Of a DNA stretch of 64,000 bases, positions 36,893 through 50,890 are shown piece after piece (within the stretch, counting starts at the first letter, position 1; each line of letters starts with the position of its first letter). The notes under the pieces are model-generated. The model saw nothing but the letters and a program-made list of their open reading frames with translations. It searched no databases and was not told the origin of the DNA. The stretch is from contig OX359285.1 of assembly GCA_947179155.2 (NCBI GenBank), forward strand, positions 10,398,010 through 10,462,009. The letters run 5' to 3'. The DNA comes from Hedera helix. Taxonomy: Eukaryota > Streptophyta > Magnoliopsida > Apiales > Araliaceae. Both the position numbers and the translations under genes were made by a program.

Positions 36893-38203
36893 TTGTTATA
36901 TCTTTAAATTATCCTTGTCCACAAGGATAAAACAACTGTGATTAACCAGAATTAAAATCAAAGTCTGAAAATTGTATAACCATTTTCTGAGATCCTCCTC
37001 CAAACTTCTTGCCCATTGAACTAAATATTCTATTTTTGCTATATTTTTGTATTTGACCATCCTCTTGCTCAAAACCTTACCATCCTTAGCAGTATGAGGT
37101 AAAGCAGGACAAATGATAGCTTGATCTCCAATTGTTTTATTCAACAATGATACCTAAAATACATCATATATTTGAGAATATGCTGGAAGTTTTAATTTAA
37201 AAGCTACTGACCCAATTTTCTCCACAATTTCATAGGGACCATAAAATTTGAGGGATAACTTAAAATTGGCTCTTTGGGCTAAGCTATACTGTCTGTCTGT
37301 CTGTAAGGCTACAACTTTAAGTATACAAAATCTCCCACCTCAAATTGCCTTTCAGTTTTGTGATTATCTGCATAAACCTTCATCCTATTTTGAGCTTGCA
37401 ATCATTTCATTCTCAATTCCTGGATAATTGAACTTCTTTTCTTGACGAAGTTATCAACAATTGGTGCCTTAGATCTTTCAAACTGTTTAAAGTTTAATTG
37501 AGGAGGGTCAAATCCAAATAAAGCTTTGAAAAGAGAGCATTGCAAGGCTGTGTGATAGTTACTGTTATACCATCATTGTGCTAAAGGAAGCCAATTTGCC
37601 CATTTCTTTAGTTATTCATTACACATACATCTTAGATAGCACTCTAAACACATGTTTAATCTTTTTGTTTGCCCATTAGACTGAGGATGGTAGTAGGAAC
37701 TCATACATAGTTTTACTCCTAATTGTTGAATTAAGAATTTCCAGAATGTACTAAAAAATACTTTGTCCCGGGTAATCCATGTAGTTTATAAACCTGCTCC
37801 ACAAAGACTTTTGCTATTGTCACAGCTATAAATGGATTTCTAATCCCAATGAAATGGCCAAATGTGGAAAATCTGTCTATTACTACCAGAATAACATTTT
37901 TACCATCAAATAAAAGAAAACCCTCAATTAAGTCCATCGCAATATTATCCCAGGGTGTATTAGGAACCTCTAATGGTTGTAGCAGTCTAGGGTAAGGAAC
38001 ATTCTCAGTTTTATTTCTCTGGCAAACCCTCAATGAACATCCATTACTTGATATTTGTAGTATAGCCAGGCCAAATGAAATATCTATTCATTCTCTTGAT
38101 AGTAGCTTGAATGTCAAAATGACCCCTAATGAGCTATAACATGAAAAACTAATAACACCCTCTTTCTAATGTCACTAGTTTTCCCCAAGACTATCGGCCT
38201 TTT
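36893..38203 (-). pseudogene. gypsy integrase and chromodomain-like tail, broken
   Basis: Bases 37731-38033 encode integrase core sequence (MDLIEG, VVIDRF, YKLHGLP). Just after HGLP the conserved IVSDRD is damaged: the reading must change frame to recover RDKVFFSTFW, so the second catalytic Asp is lost. Bases 36896-37147 encode a chromodomain-like end (LSKRMVKYKNIAKIEYLVQW). Several further stops lie between them. Confidence 0.85.
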
Positions 38204-40333
38204 TGAAAGTCTAATAATAATCTAGAAGAGGGGTTCAATAAATTATTACTGATTAAAAATTATCTTAGGCCTTTTTAAATTTTTAGTTAGTTTATTTGCA
38301 GTGTCAGAAATTAATATGTAACACAATAAAAATTCAATCACACAATGCACAGAGATTTATCTAGTTCACAACATACAACTTGTGTATGTTGCTACGTCCA
38401 GTCTCAAGCTCCTCTATACGACTAGAGATCTTATTACTATCAGTAATAAATTCTTCTCAATAGGCGGAGAAGTCTTTACAAAGTTTTATAGATCAATTTT
38501 CAATTATACATAAAATTATTTATCTTGGACAATAGCTCCCCGCTCATTCCTTATATGTAGTTGTAACTTAAGTCTAACTCTGCTTTATAATCTGGTCTTA
38601 AAACAAGAAGTTTGTCTCTCATCTCATAAGTACACTAGAGACCTAACAACCCGTTGACCTCTCTAAGACTCTGGTCTTGGTCCAATGATCACTATCTTTT
38701 TCTCACAGATATATAAAACCAAGAAACTAACATTTTTCAATAAATAATTATTTTTCAAATATGCTTATTTAAATAAGCAAATATATATTTAAGTTTGGTT
38801 ATAAAAATTTAAATAACTTTTATAGTGAGTGATATGCTTCTGTGTAAGAAAAAATATAACAATTATATTCGTGATATAAAAGTTTAAGTAGCTTTTATAT
38901 TATACAACAAGTATTTATGAATAAATAAATTTATGTTCAAATACTTGTAATGACAGATATCAAGTATAATGAATGAAAGAGTTAAATAATACTTGATATA
39001 GCAAACAAAGTTGTTTTACTTGAATCTATATATATTGATATATAATATGATTACTTCAGTATGGCCACTTAGGATTTTAAAGACTATTTAAAGGATTCCT
39101 TCACTTAAGAGGTGTATCTTTGAATTGTTTCATTATCTAAGTACTGACCAAATTTATAGTTTCACAATCAACATTTATATAAATATTTTTGATAGACCAT
39201 TTAGAATTTTAAAGACCGTTTGGATGACTCATTCACTCAAAAGGTGTATCTCCGAATTGTTTCGGCATCAAAGTACTGATCTACTTCAGGGTATTTATAT
39301 AAATGAACTATATCAATAAAAAAATCACTTAGGATTTTATAGATGTATAATTTATATTTGTATATCTATAAATATAAATAAGTATGAGATAAATCAAATA
39401 ATGTAATTTAACAACTTATCTCAAATACTTTGACCAATTTTTCTCTTCAATATATAAATTTCGAGTATAAGAGAACTTGAAAGCTTTTAGAGAGAGAAAT
39501 TGTAAGCTGGAAGTTTTTCTTTGTTTGTGAATTGGTAAAAAGAAAAAAAATGAAAAGCATCATATTTATGGAATTTTAAAACTTGAGGTAAAAAGGTCTG
39601 TTTAGCTTCTTTTTTTTAATCAACGGATGGGCAACAATTGTTGAAATTTAAATGGCCAAGATCATGCACGCATCACATAGATTGAACCAAATTAAAAAAA
39701 CTTATTTTTTCAACACATTAAATTTTCAGATGGCCCATAGTTTGGTAGATAAAAAAAATCACATCCATTTTTCGGATGGACAAGGCATTAATGTTGCCTT
39801 TACATTTCTCCATCATATGTATTTAAAATTTTAAAATACATTAATAATAACAATCTCCACGTGGACTACCTTTTCAAACTAATGCATTCAAAGTTTCTTT
39901 AGTGAAGATTCATGCTAGGATTAAAGTATGAAAACGAAGCACTTTATTTTTTTTGGACCAAATAATTTTCATCAAGCCAAACTCATTTTCTGGATGGATG
40001 AAGACAAACATTTTCGGATATAATAATCCCATTTCGGTTGAAATGTACTTTTGTAAAAAGATTTTTATTTTTGCCAAGCTTCTTGTATTGATAATAATAT
40101 ATAATTTGAAAATAATTTAATAAATAGGAGATTCCTTACCTTAGAAAATGTTACTTTATGAATAAATATTTATAACACTTGATATTAAATTATCAAGGTT
40201 AATAAAATAATAATTCAATGAGTTTGAAAAATATTTTTAGTCAAAATAAGATAATTAAAAATAATTATAATATAAATCCTATAGAGAGGATTCTACCCTT
40301 TTAATTAACATATTTACTAATTATTGTTGTCAT
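38204..40333 (-). repeat. copia LTR, left copy (2130 bp)
   Basis: TGAAAGTCTAATAATAATC...TTGTTGTCATCA matches the LTR at 50891-53162 along nearly its whole length, including the TAATATGTAACACAATAAA and TACGTCCAGTCTCAAGCTCC words. Its right edge does not meet a polypurine tract or RNase H sequence, as a 3' LTR should. It is joined to another LTR-like sequence instead. Confidence 0.85.
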
Positions 40334-43300
40334 CAACATTATTTAGAAATAATAATTCGAGTTTGAGTTAAGAAACTAGCTCAATTTAAATTTAAGTAAA
40401 GATAAAGAACTTGCATTGTTCACGACGTACTCCTAATTCAGTTTAATTAGACTCATTTTGAAAGACCTAACATTGATAACGTCGACCTATCAATTAGTAC
40501 TGTATATAATCGTTCACTTAAACATTTAAGTTTACTATTTTCCTAGCATTTAATCACCGATGATCATCACATAGCACATCGCAAATAATTTTATATCATT
40601 TACACTTAATTGTATTTAGGTAAATGATTTAACCGTCAAATATTACTTCTCTTTAAGTGCTATTAACTTATTAAGCTTTAATCATCCCTTATATAATTAT
40701 TTAAACTCTTAAATAATTTATTATAATTGTTTCATTATCTTATTTATTATTATTTAAATAACAAATAATAATTACCCTTAATTATTGGTGCACAATAATT
40801 AATTATTTATATGTTATTGAATATTTTCTTCACCAACATTCCCCTTTACTTACTATTTAATCATAATTAAATAATAATTAATTAATTATCCATACTCATT
40901 ATTTAATGTTGATTAAACAATAAGTTTACTAACCTTAATTATCTTTAATTATTATTTAATGTTAAATAAATAATAATTAATTAATTAATCATCCTTACCT
41001 ATTATATAATCTTAAACAAATAATTAGTTTATTAATTTTAATCCTTTTTTAATTATTATTTAAGTTTAATTAAATAATAATTAATTAATTAACTATTCCT
41101 ACTTATTATTTAATAATAAATAATAAGTTGATTACTTAATACCCTTTAATTATTATTTAATAATAATTAATTAATTACACTTACTTATTATTTAATGTTA
41201 GTTAAATAATGAATAATTAGATTATTAACTTTATTCTTCTTTAATTATTATTTAATGTTAATTAGATAATAATTAATTAATTAATTATTCTTACTTATTA
41301 TTTAATCTTAATTAAATAATAAGTAATTAGTTTATTACCTAATTCCTCTTTAAGTATTATTTAATATTGATTAAATAATAATTAATTAGTTAATTATCCT
41401 TAAATAATAAATAATAAATAATTAGCATTATTTAATAAATAATCTTTATCTATTATTTAGCATTATTTAAATAATAAATAATTAGTTTAATTATTATTTA
41501 GTGTTAAATAATAATTAGTCATTTACTAACATTATTAATTTAATAAGGTTTTAATCAATTTAAATCATTAATAAATACATAATAATATAATAATTACTCA
41601 AATTAAAATTTATAATATTATTTATTAAATTAAAAAAAATTCTACTTAAGAACCCGCTTTAGACCCGGACATGAGCTGCCCGAAACGACCTGACTCATTT
41701 TCAGAAGAAAATCGGTCCAACTGCAAAACCGGACCGACATTGCAGTGCCCCGATTTGTACTAAAATCCGGCGCCGCGGCGCTAGTAGTTAGAAACTTTAA
41801 TTTTTTTTTTCCTGATTTTGTTTCCTTTGTACAAACTTGAATAAAATAAAATTTACAAATTCAAATGATCTCAAATTGGTTTTGTTGGATTTGTATCTTC
41901 TTGAACTACATGATTCCATCATTGAATCGAATTTTTGGACATATTTTGATCACGAAAAATATGCATAAAGTGGGTTGTTCATGCTAGGGTTCTTTACAGT
42001 GAGTTCATTTTATTCAAAAAATCATAACTTACTTATTTTAAATCATTTTTACATGATTCCATCTAGGTTTTGTTCTTAACTTACATATCTAGCATTTGAA
42101 GAAAGAAAATCACATAAATCATTTGTAGGTTTCAAAATGAAAACTTTTAAGCACCCTTTATGGTTATGGTTTATTGGTAAAAAATGTTTTCATGCTTTAC
42201 TCCAAACTTTCCAACATAAATGCATACAAATACTCATGTTAAACCCATTAAATGTTAGATCTACTAATATAGTATGGATTTAAGCATAGAGAGTTTTGAA
42301 AATAATTTTCTACTATAAAAATTACATATAGAGCAAATAAAGCTATAAACTAAGGTTAAAAAGAACTTTTGAACCCTATGGATTTGTGAGCTCTCTTTTT
42401 AGCCTTTCCAAAGTATGAAATGAAGTTGTATGAGATCCAATAATCCCTCCCTAGCTGTCGAACACTACCTCTTAAGCCCTCTTGGTGTTTTCTTTTTATA
42501 AACTCTCAAGAACACTAAGTGTTTTATACACCTCTCTTGAAAGCTCTCAACTTCTATCTCTTTTGCTCTCTAGGAACTTACCAAATGAACTAAAGATCTA
42601 GCAAGTGTTGGCTGAGGCTCTATATATAGAAATTTGCTAAGCATGATTATCCCCTCCTAATGATCCTATTAGCTTAAACAAATCAAGGAGTATAAATCCA
42701 CTTTTTTTGGGAAAATAATACAATCTTCTAAGCATTTCTTGAGCTCCCCCCTTATCCCCCCCTGGCCGACTCCCTCCCCCATATATTCCCCCTTATTGAT
42801 TTATTTTAATTGCCAAATTGGTTAGTTTATACATACATGCACACACACACACACCCATATATATATATATATATATATGCTAACAACTTGGACTCAATTA
42901 AATTATTCATTGGGCTCATCCATTCACCAATTTAGCTTGCCACATATAAGTTCTATTGGGCTAAATTAATAAATTTCAACAACTAGCTTACTAGTTCATT
43001 TCATAAATTATGGTTTGGGCTTGTTTAATTAATCAATTGGACTAGTCCACTAGTCATAAATTCCTTGTGGGACTATAAATTATTATTATTAATATTTTAC
43101 ACATTGACATTAATTAATAACCACATTATTTAATTTACATAATTCAATTAAACTTGCTAGGAATCAAGTTAATTGAATTATTGCATAACTTACTAATCTT
43201 ATCAATGATTTGATATTAAATACCCTAGGTTGATCCATTAATTTAATTAATCCATTAAGTGGACCTACCTTTAATTATTTGACACATAAGCAAGTAAATT

Positions 43301-43389
43301 ATACTATCACACAATAATTTAATCGATTTTTTTTAATTCATCAATAATTAATTTCATTAATATAGGTTAAAATATTCGCGATTATTACA
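40334..43389 (-). repeat. truncated LTR of a related solo-LTR family
   Basis: The right end is TTATTACA, the same as the solo LTR at 33385-36777. Both share a very AT-rich section followed by a GC-rich palindromic word (CGGCGCCGCGGCG near 41768) and a TATA-like CTATATATAG near 42619. The left end is missing and abuts copia LTR sequence at 40333. No protein frame is present. Confidence 0.6.
40790..41530. repeat. AT-rich TTAATTATTATTTAATGTT array
   Basis: About ten diverged units of a 60-70 bp, nearly pure A/T sequence rich in TTAATTAA palindromes. Confidence 0.7.
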
Positions 43390-43735
43390 GAACCAAATTA
43401 AAGAAGCACACTTTTTCAGCACATTAAATTTTTAGAAGGCCCACAGTTTGGTAGATAAAAAAAATCACATCCATTTTTCGAATGGACAAGGCATTAATGT
43501 TGCCTTTACATTTCTCCAGCACATGTATTTTAATTTTTAAAATACATTAATAATAGTAACCTCCACGTGGACTACCTTTTCAAACTAATGCATTCAAAGT
43601 TTCTTTAGTTAAGACTCATGCTAGGATTAAAGTATGAAAATGGAGCAATTTATTTTTTTCTAACCAAATAATTTTAATCAAGCCAAACTCATTTTTCAGA
43701 TGGAGGAAGACAAACATTTTCGGATAGACAAATAT
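43390..43735 (-). repeat. copia LTR fragment
   Basis: It matches positions about 52488-52850 of the right copia LTR (GAACCAAATTAAAGAA through TTTTCGGATAGA). It is cut on both sides and joins the RNase H end of the copia element after a short ATT run. Confidence 0.8.
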
Positions 43736-43824
43736 GTATATAAATGAATTATTATTATTATTATTATTCATTAAACAAGTAGATTAATAAACCTGAAAAC
43801 ACATGTGGTAGATAGCATAAATAA

Positions 43825-45200
43825 TTATGAGACAAATTCTAGCATTCCTAAATCCATACGTAACTTGCAAAATCTATCAGAACTTAATGGCTTTGTAAAT
43901 ATATCAACAATATTTAAATATGTATCAATATGATCTAATTTAATACTACCATTGTTTACATGATCACGTAAAAAATGATACCTGACATCTATATGTTTTG
44001 ATGTAGCATGTAACACAATATTTTTGCTTAAATTAATAGCACTTGTATTATCACATAATATAGACACATAAATTATAATCAGTAAGAGTTTGTTTCATCC
44101 ATAATATCTGTGCACAACATCGTGCAACAACTATATATTCTGCTTTAATGATTGAAATAGATACTGAGTTTTGTTTCTTAGAGAACCAAGAAACTAAACA
44201 ACCACCTAGAAATTGACAAGTGTCGCTTGTACTTTTACAATCAACATGATGACCGGCGTAGTTAGAATCTAAAAAACAGACAAGATCAAATGGTTGACCT
44301 TTAGGATACCATAGTCCTAAATCTGTGGTTCCTTTAAGATATCTGAAAATTCTTTTTACGACAATCAAATGTGATTCTTTAGGATTTGACTGAAATTTAG
44401 CACCTTTACAAACGTTGAACATAATGTCAGGTCTGCTAGTAGTGATATATAACAGACTTCTAATCATTCTTATATATTTCTTTTTGTCAATATTTTTTCC
44501 ATTTTCATCAACAGTTAATTTATCGGTAGTTGACATAGGAGTATTTAGAGGTTTTACAGACTCTGAATCAAATTTCTTAATCATGTCTTTGAAATATTTT
44601 GATTGAAAAATATGAATACCTTTTTCACCTTGTTTGATTTGTAAACCTATGAAGAAGTTTAATTCTCTCTTCATGCTCATTTCAAATTCCTTACTCATGC
44701 TTTCAGAAAAATCATTACACATAGTAATGTCAGTTGAACTAAAAATGATGTCATCAACATAAATTTGAATAATAAGAATGTCATCATTTTTATATTTAGT
44801 GAATAGAGTAGTATCAATAGCTATTCTTTTAAAATCATTTTCAAACAAAAATTTACTTGATCGTTCATACCATACATCTATTTTAAACCATATAAAGCTT
44901 TATGCAACTTGTAAACATGTTTAAGATCTTCAAAACCATGAGGTTGTTTAACGTAAACTTCTTCTTCAATAACTTCATTTCAAAAAGCAGATTTGACATC
45001 CATTTGAAATAATTTAAAATATTTATGGCATGCAAAAGCTAACAATATATGTATAGACTCAATTCTAGCAACATGAGCAAAAGTTTCATTATAATCAATA
45101 CCTTCAAGTTGATTATATCCTTGTGCAACTAACCTTACCTATTACAGATGATTGTTCCACTTTCATCGATTTTGTTTAGAAACACCTAGTGGGTTCCAAT
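43825..45200 (-). pseudogene. copia RT and RNase H, broken
   Basis: The RT active site YVDDIIF is intact near 44765. RNase H follows: KAEYIVVARCCAQILWMKQ near 44110-44150, SILCDNTSAINLSKN near 44030, and HIDVRYHFLRDHV near 43985. A frameshift near 44051-44067 separates the two main frames, and more breaks lie upstream of 44848. The sequence style fits the SIRE/Maximus group. Confidence 0.88.
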
Positions 45201-46900
45201 AATAGACGTATCCTCGGGTTTTGGAACTAGTTCCCAAGCTTTGTTTATGGTGAATTGTTCAAGCTCTTCTTGCATAACAATTATTTAGTCTTCGTCAAGT
45301 AAAGCATCTTTTATATTTTTAGGCTCAATTTGAGACAAAAAAGATAAATGACCAACCAAGTTATGTGTTTGTGATCTAGTAAGAATTCCTTTATCCAAAT
45401 CACCAATCATATTTTCTAAAGGATGATTTTTGACAATATGTGAGTCTTTGGGTAAGTCATTTAACTGCGGATTGGGAATTTCAAGAGATTTTTAATTTGT
45501 TGGTGGAGATGCATTATCTAGTTTTGGTTCCTCTATATTTATGAGAAAGTTTTCAATGACAATATTATTATCCACTAACTCTTTGTATTTGGGAGGTGGC
45601 TGAGTCTCATCAAAAGTTACATTAATTGATTCTTTAACAATTAGACTTCTTTTGTTAAAAACTCTATATGTTTTACTATTAAGTGAATATCTCATAAATA
45701 TTCTTTCATCAAATTTGGGATCAAACTTTGACAAATGTCATTTTATATTTAAAATAAAACATTTACTCCCAAAAAACACTAAAATAATTTATTTTTGAAG
45801 TTCTTTTATAATAAAGCTCATAAGGAGTTTTGAACAAAATTGGTCTTAATAAGACTCAGTTTAAAATATAACAGGACATTGCCATTGCTTTAGCCTAGAA
45901 ATATTTTGGAAGGCGATATTCATTTAACATAGTGTTAGCCATTTCCTGTAGGGTTCAATTTTTCCTTTCAACCACACCATTTGATTGTGGTGTGTAAGGA
46001 ATAGAGAAGTTATAACTTATACTGTGCTCATCATAGAACATAATAAAATTAGAATTGTCAAATTCTAAACAATAGAGCTTCCTTGTTGATTTTGAATTTT
46101 AATGCACAAAGTAGAGAAAGATTTTTTAGCTTAATTTTTAAATTTTAGAAAATCAACTCATGTACATCGAAAGTAGTCATATACCAAAACTAGAATGTAT
46201 ACAGCCCCACCCATGCCATATTTAGGAATTGGTCCAACTATGTCCATATTCTAGAATTCTAGAGGTTGAGAGGTTGACACTGTGAGTTTAGGTTTGTGAG
46301 ATGCATATATTTATTTTCCCAATTCACAGGTTTCACAAATATGATTTTTTTTAAACTTTAGTTTTGGAAGACTGTGAACATGTTCTTTAGATGTAATGTT
46401 ATTAATCAGTTTTATGTTGATATGACCTAATATACGGTGCCAAAGCCATGGATCATCATTTGTAGAAACTAGGCAAACATTATCTAGGTGAGAATATGCA
46501 TTTAGGTTACATGTGTACACATTTTGATTTCTAGGACAAAATAAAATTAATTTATCAAGTTGGTTAAATATTGAACAGTTATAGGGATTAAAAATTATTT
46601 TAAAACCGCTATCACATAGTTGGCTAATGGATAAAAGATTATACCTGAGTCATGTAACTAATTGAACGTTTGAAATTATTATGTGTTTATTACAAACATT
46701 CCTAATTTCAATTACTTTACATTTGTTGTTATCTCCAAAGGTTACCTTACCACAGTTTGCAGTTTGAATGTTGTTCAACTTAGATTTATCTCCGGTCATG
46801 TATTTTGAACAACCGCTATCGAGATACCATTTGCTTTTACTATAGTCAGCTGTAAGACATACCTGTAGCAAATGTTAAATTCACAAACTAGTACCCTTTA
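45201..46900 (-). pseudogene. copia protease and integrase, broken
   Basis: The protease motif WYLDSGCSKYMTGD is intact near 46800-46840. A GAG-pre-integrase zinc region with WHRILGHIN and CETCELGK lies at 46311-46520. The integrase core between about 45735 and 46310 is interrupted many times. Bases 45492-45734 encode the region after integrase (GYSLNSK-type word). Confidence 0.85.
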
Positions 46901-48995
46901 ATAAGAAGGGTCATTTGGATACGTTTTTCATTTTGTATAAGGAACACTTGTGCTTCCTTTTACAAATTTAGGTAAATGATAATCAGTCTCAGTTGATACA
47001 AGTATTTTATTAGTAGCAATAGGTCTATAAAATGCATTTTTATATCATGAATTTTTTTGATGAATATGAAATTCTTTTCCTGCATTTTTAATAATTATTG
47101 GTGAAATGTAAGTTCCTTTTGGAACCCAAATCATTTTTCCTTTATAGTTTTCATTCCGAGCATTGCACATATGAATAGAATGACCATTTTTATTACAATA
47201 TGAACATTTAGTAAAATGAGATCTATAACTTTCTTTTTCTTTACTTTTAACATGATAGAGTCTTTTGTCTTTTGTTTTACTAGTTTTTTCAATGAATCAT
47301 AATCTTTCTTTGTTAAATCCACATCTTTGTTGACTAAGCATGATATTAAGGTTTTCTTTTTCTTTTGTGAATTTAAGAACTGTAGTGTATAAGTCGTCAC
47401 GTTCTTTAGGCAAAATTTTAAATTGTTCTTTCAAAGAAGAATCTTCGCTTAATACTTGATTTTGTAATTGTGTATCTTCATTGATTAAAACAAGTGTTGA
47501 ATTTTTAACTTCAAGATTTTCATTAGAGATGATAAGAGTTGAATTTTCTATTTCAAGATCTTTGTTTATTTTTCTTAATTTTTCTAATTCTTCTTTTAGT
47601 GATACATTTTCAAAAAAAAATATTTTCTACTTTTAAATTTTCATTAATTATAATTAAATTTGAATTTTCTATTTCAAGATTTATGTTACTTTTAATTAAT
47701 TTTTCTAATGAGATTTTTGTTTAATAAAATCTTCTTTAATGATTTCATTATCTTCATATAAATATTTATATGCTTCTTGTAGTTCATGATGTTTTTCACT
47801 TAATTTTTTAAAGGCATGTGTAAATGAAGTACTAGGTAGTTCAGGATTTACCTCAGATGATAATGAAAAATTATCCGTCATTAAACATATATTTGCAATT
47901 TCTTTGGCCTATTCAACAACTTCTTCGTCATCACTTAGATCCCAGTTTTCCTCAGCTATTAGCACTTTGTTAGCTAGTTTTGGACAATCTTTTTTAAAGT
48001 GACCAGGTTGTTTGCATCCAAAACACGTGTTTGAATTTGCATTTGAGCTGACATTTCTTAAGTTGTTATTATTTTTTGTTCTGAAATTTTCTCCTTGTGC
48101 CTTTTATTTAAAGGTTTGTTTACCATTGAAATTGTTGAGTTGTTGTTTGTCTTTAAAAAAATATTTGGCATATTTTATGGCTTTGCTTTGAATCACTCTC
48201 TTGAGTTGTCTAGATAAGAGAGTAACTTCATTATTGTTCAAGCTTAAGAGTTCTTCATTCAATTCTTTATCATCGCTTTCTTGATCTACAAGTAGAGTTT
48301 TGAAAGCAATTTCTTTATTTTTGAGATCAGTATCCGATCCAACTTTTTCAACGATCATGGCAACTTTGTGAGCATGCAGATTTCCAATAAGGCTATTAAG
48401 AGGATAGGTGGTTAGATCTTGCATTTCTTTGATGGTCGTGACCTTCATTTTTTAGACAGACGGAAGGGCTTTGAGAATTCTTCTATTTTCTCATTTGTTG
48501 TATATGCCTTCCCAAGTTGTTCCAGTTCATCAATGATTCTGGAAAAGTGAGTTTTTATATCAATGATTTTTGCACCTTTCTCCAGCTTGAAACTTTCATA
48601 CTCTTGGATTAGAGTATCTTTTCTGGTTTCGTTAATATGATTGGTCCCTTCATAGGTCATAATCAATTTTTCCCAAATTTTCTTAGCATTTTTGCAATTG
48701 CTAACTTTTTTGTATTCTTTTTCAATAAGAGCACTAGTCAACACCATTTCAGCTCTGGATGCTAAGTTCATAGCCTCTTCATCCTCACTAGTGAGTTTAT
48801 CAATATCTTTTTCAACGATCTTTTCTTCTATAATTTTCGAAGGAGTTTTTACACCTCTCTCTATTGCAAGCCAAACTTTGATTTTGATTCCTTGAGATTT
48901 GACATAAATCTTGAATTTGTTTTTTCAGGTGGCAAAATTTGAGCCATCAAATAATGGGGGTCTAGATATGGATAGTCCTTCTCTACAACTGATAG
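46901..48995 (-). pseudogene. copia gag, broken
   Basis: The region near 48445-48900 encodes a capsid-like domain (LTSALIEKEYKKVSNCKNAK, IWEKLIMTYEGT). It is followed by a second segment (MKVTTIKEMQDLTTYPLNSL) and a CCHC knuckle region near 47990-48030. The N-terminal RPPLFDGSNF type word lies near 48940. The gag start is separated from this part by the solo LTR at 48996-50797 and lies at about 50798-50870. Stops and frameshifts are frequent. Confidence 0.82.
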
Positions 48996-50797
48996 TGTAA
49001 TATCCGGTTTGTTTTTTTTGAAAAGTCCCACATCGCCCCATTTATGAAAGTTTCTCCCTTCCTTAGGCCATAAATAGAAGTGATTGCCTTTGTTTTCTTT
49101 CACCACAAATAAGACTTCCAATTTTGAAAGGCTTTGTGGTGGGAGGGCTTTTAATAAAAGACCTCCTTAGTTAAAAATTTTGGTGTCGAGGGCGTAGGCA
49201 ATCTTCGGTACTCATATTTTCGGGTATGTTCTTATTTAAATTTTTGTATTGTTATTATTGTTTTAAGTATTGTATTTAGTTTGTTAGTTGGTATTTAGTA
49301 TATTTTGTTAGTAATTAATATTTTTGCATTGTTGTTATTTTTGTAGTTTTAATTATTGTTTTGTATTTAGATTAATAGTAAATAGTTTTGGATTAGTATT
49401 ATTGATTTTAATTATTGTTTTGTATTTAGATTAATAGCTAATAGTTTTGGATTAATATTATTGACTTTAAGTATTGTTTTAGATTATTATTTTAGTAACT
49501 TTAAAGTTTTGGAATAATGGTTTAATTGTTTGGAAAATGATTAAAGATTGAAAGAATATTTTAAGATATACTTATAGCTATTTTAAAATGAATAAGAAGA
49601 ATGTTGCATAATAGAATTATTATAATAACGTTTAATTGTTCTGAATTTATATTTAGGATTTGTTCAGCTATTAATTTTGTGTTCAGCGATATCGAGGTAA
49701 GTGACTTTCCGAGCTATTTAGTATTTTAAAATTATCGTTTATAATTATGTATGCTTTAGAAATTATTCGGATGCCTAAATGTATTGTTTCAAATATTGTT
49801 ATTCTTTATTTAAGGCTTCCATTTGAATGAAAATGTTACACTTATATTTTGTTAAAAACTCGGATAAAGTATTAAAATAGAATTTTGATTTAGAAAATGA
49901 GATTATATGATTTTGAACTGTGAAATAAGTATAGTTTTGAATATCGAAAATATTGAGAAACTGCTTTTAGAAACCTCAGTCCGACTATGTATTGAAACTG
50001 TTAGTGTTTACGCTAGTTCCGGAACAATTTAGGACCTACTAAGGCGCACACCATTAGATACCCTTCGGGGGGCGCTCTTCGGGGCGCGTGCATGATAAGA
50101 TACCTTAGTAGGGGGCGTATCATTGACATTATCGAACATAAGGGCCGTGTTACAGGGCTGCTGTAACCTTAGTCGTTCTGTGGATTAAAAGATACATCGA
50201 ATATATTGAACTTATCGAAATCGTTGATCGAATATATTGAGCTTATCGAAATTTGTCTTTGAATTGTGTTTTGTAATTATTGATTTTGGTTTTGAAAATA
50301 AATATTGACTATTGTTATTAAGAAAAATGTTATTCCAAAAAGTATATTTATTACTGTTATTGAACAAAAGGTATTTCGAAAAAAAGTGTTTTGCAAATAG
50401 TACTTGATCCACCTAAATAGTGAAGATTGTTACTTGCTGGGCTTCACCGCTCACCCTTACATTAACTTTTACAGGGTCCATTGTTAAGAGCCGAGCACTG
50501 TGGATACTTTTGTGGATGATCGAAAGATATTTTAGTTTAAGAAGTTTATGAATATTTTAGAATTATGATAAGACTTTTGTTATTGGAGCTGTGTTTCCAA
50601 AGTTATGTTTTCGGTATTTAGTTATTGAACCTTAGTGTAATTTTGGTAATTAAAGACTGTTCGGTTTCAAGTTAGTTTCATTATTGTTGAGTTATTTTGT
50701 TTGTGTTTGGGCTGCGCTATTGATATTGTTGCCTTGCGAGCTCTTCGGGCTTGCGGCGTGTGGCACTCCGGACAAGTGGTTGGTTCGGAGTGTTACA
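48996..50797 (+). mobile_element. solo LTR inside copia gag (1802 bp)
   Basis: TGTAATATCCGG...GGAGTGTTACA with an exact GATAG duplication (48991-48995 and 50798-50802). It has the common plant LTR word AAAAGTCCCACATCG near 49020 and an ATAAATAG box at 49070-49077, which sets the + direction. It contains no coding region. Confidence 0.92.
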
Positions 50798-50877
50798 GAT
50801 AGTGTTTGTGTAGGCCATAGATGGATCTACTCTTTATAATGCTTGTCATTACTCAACAAACAAGTTAAAGTGCACTA

Positions 50878-50888
50878 CTCTGATACCA
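50878..50888 (-). other. primer binding site of copia element
   Basis: On the - strand it reads TGGTATCAGAG, two bases inside the LTR. It is an exact match to the initiator-Met tRNA site. Confidence 0.9.
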
Positions 50889-50890
50889 AT

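Noticed and set aside
49141..50797. Independent non-coding RNA or gene within the copia element
   Set aside because: TG...CA ends and the exact GATAG duplication show it is a solo LTR.
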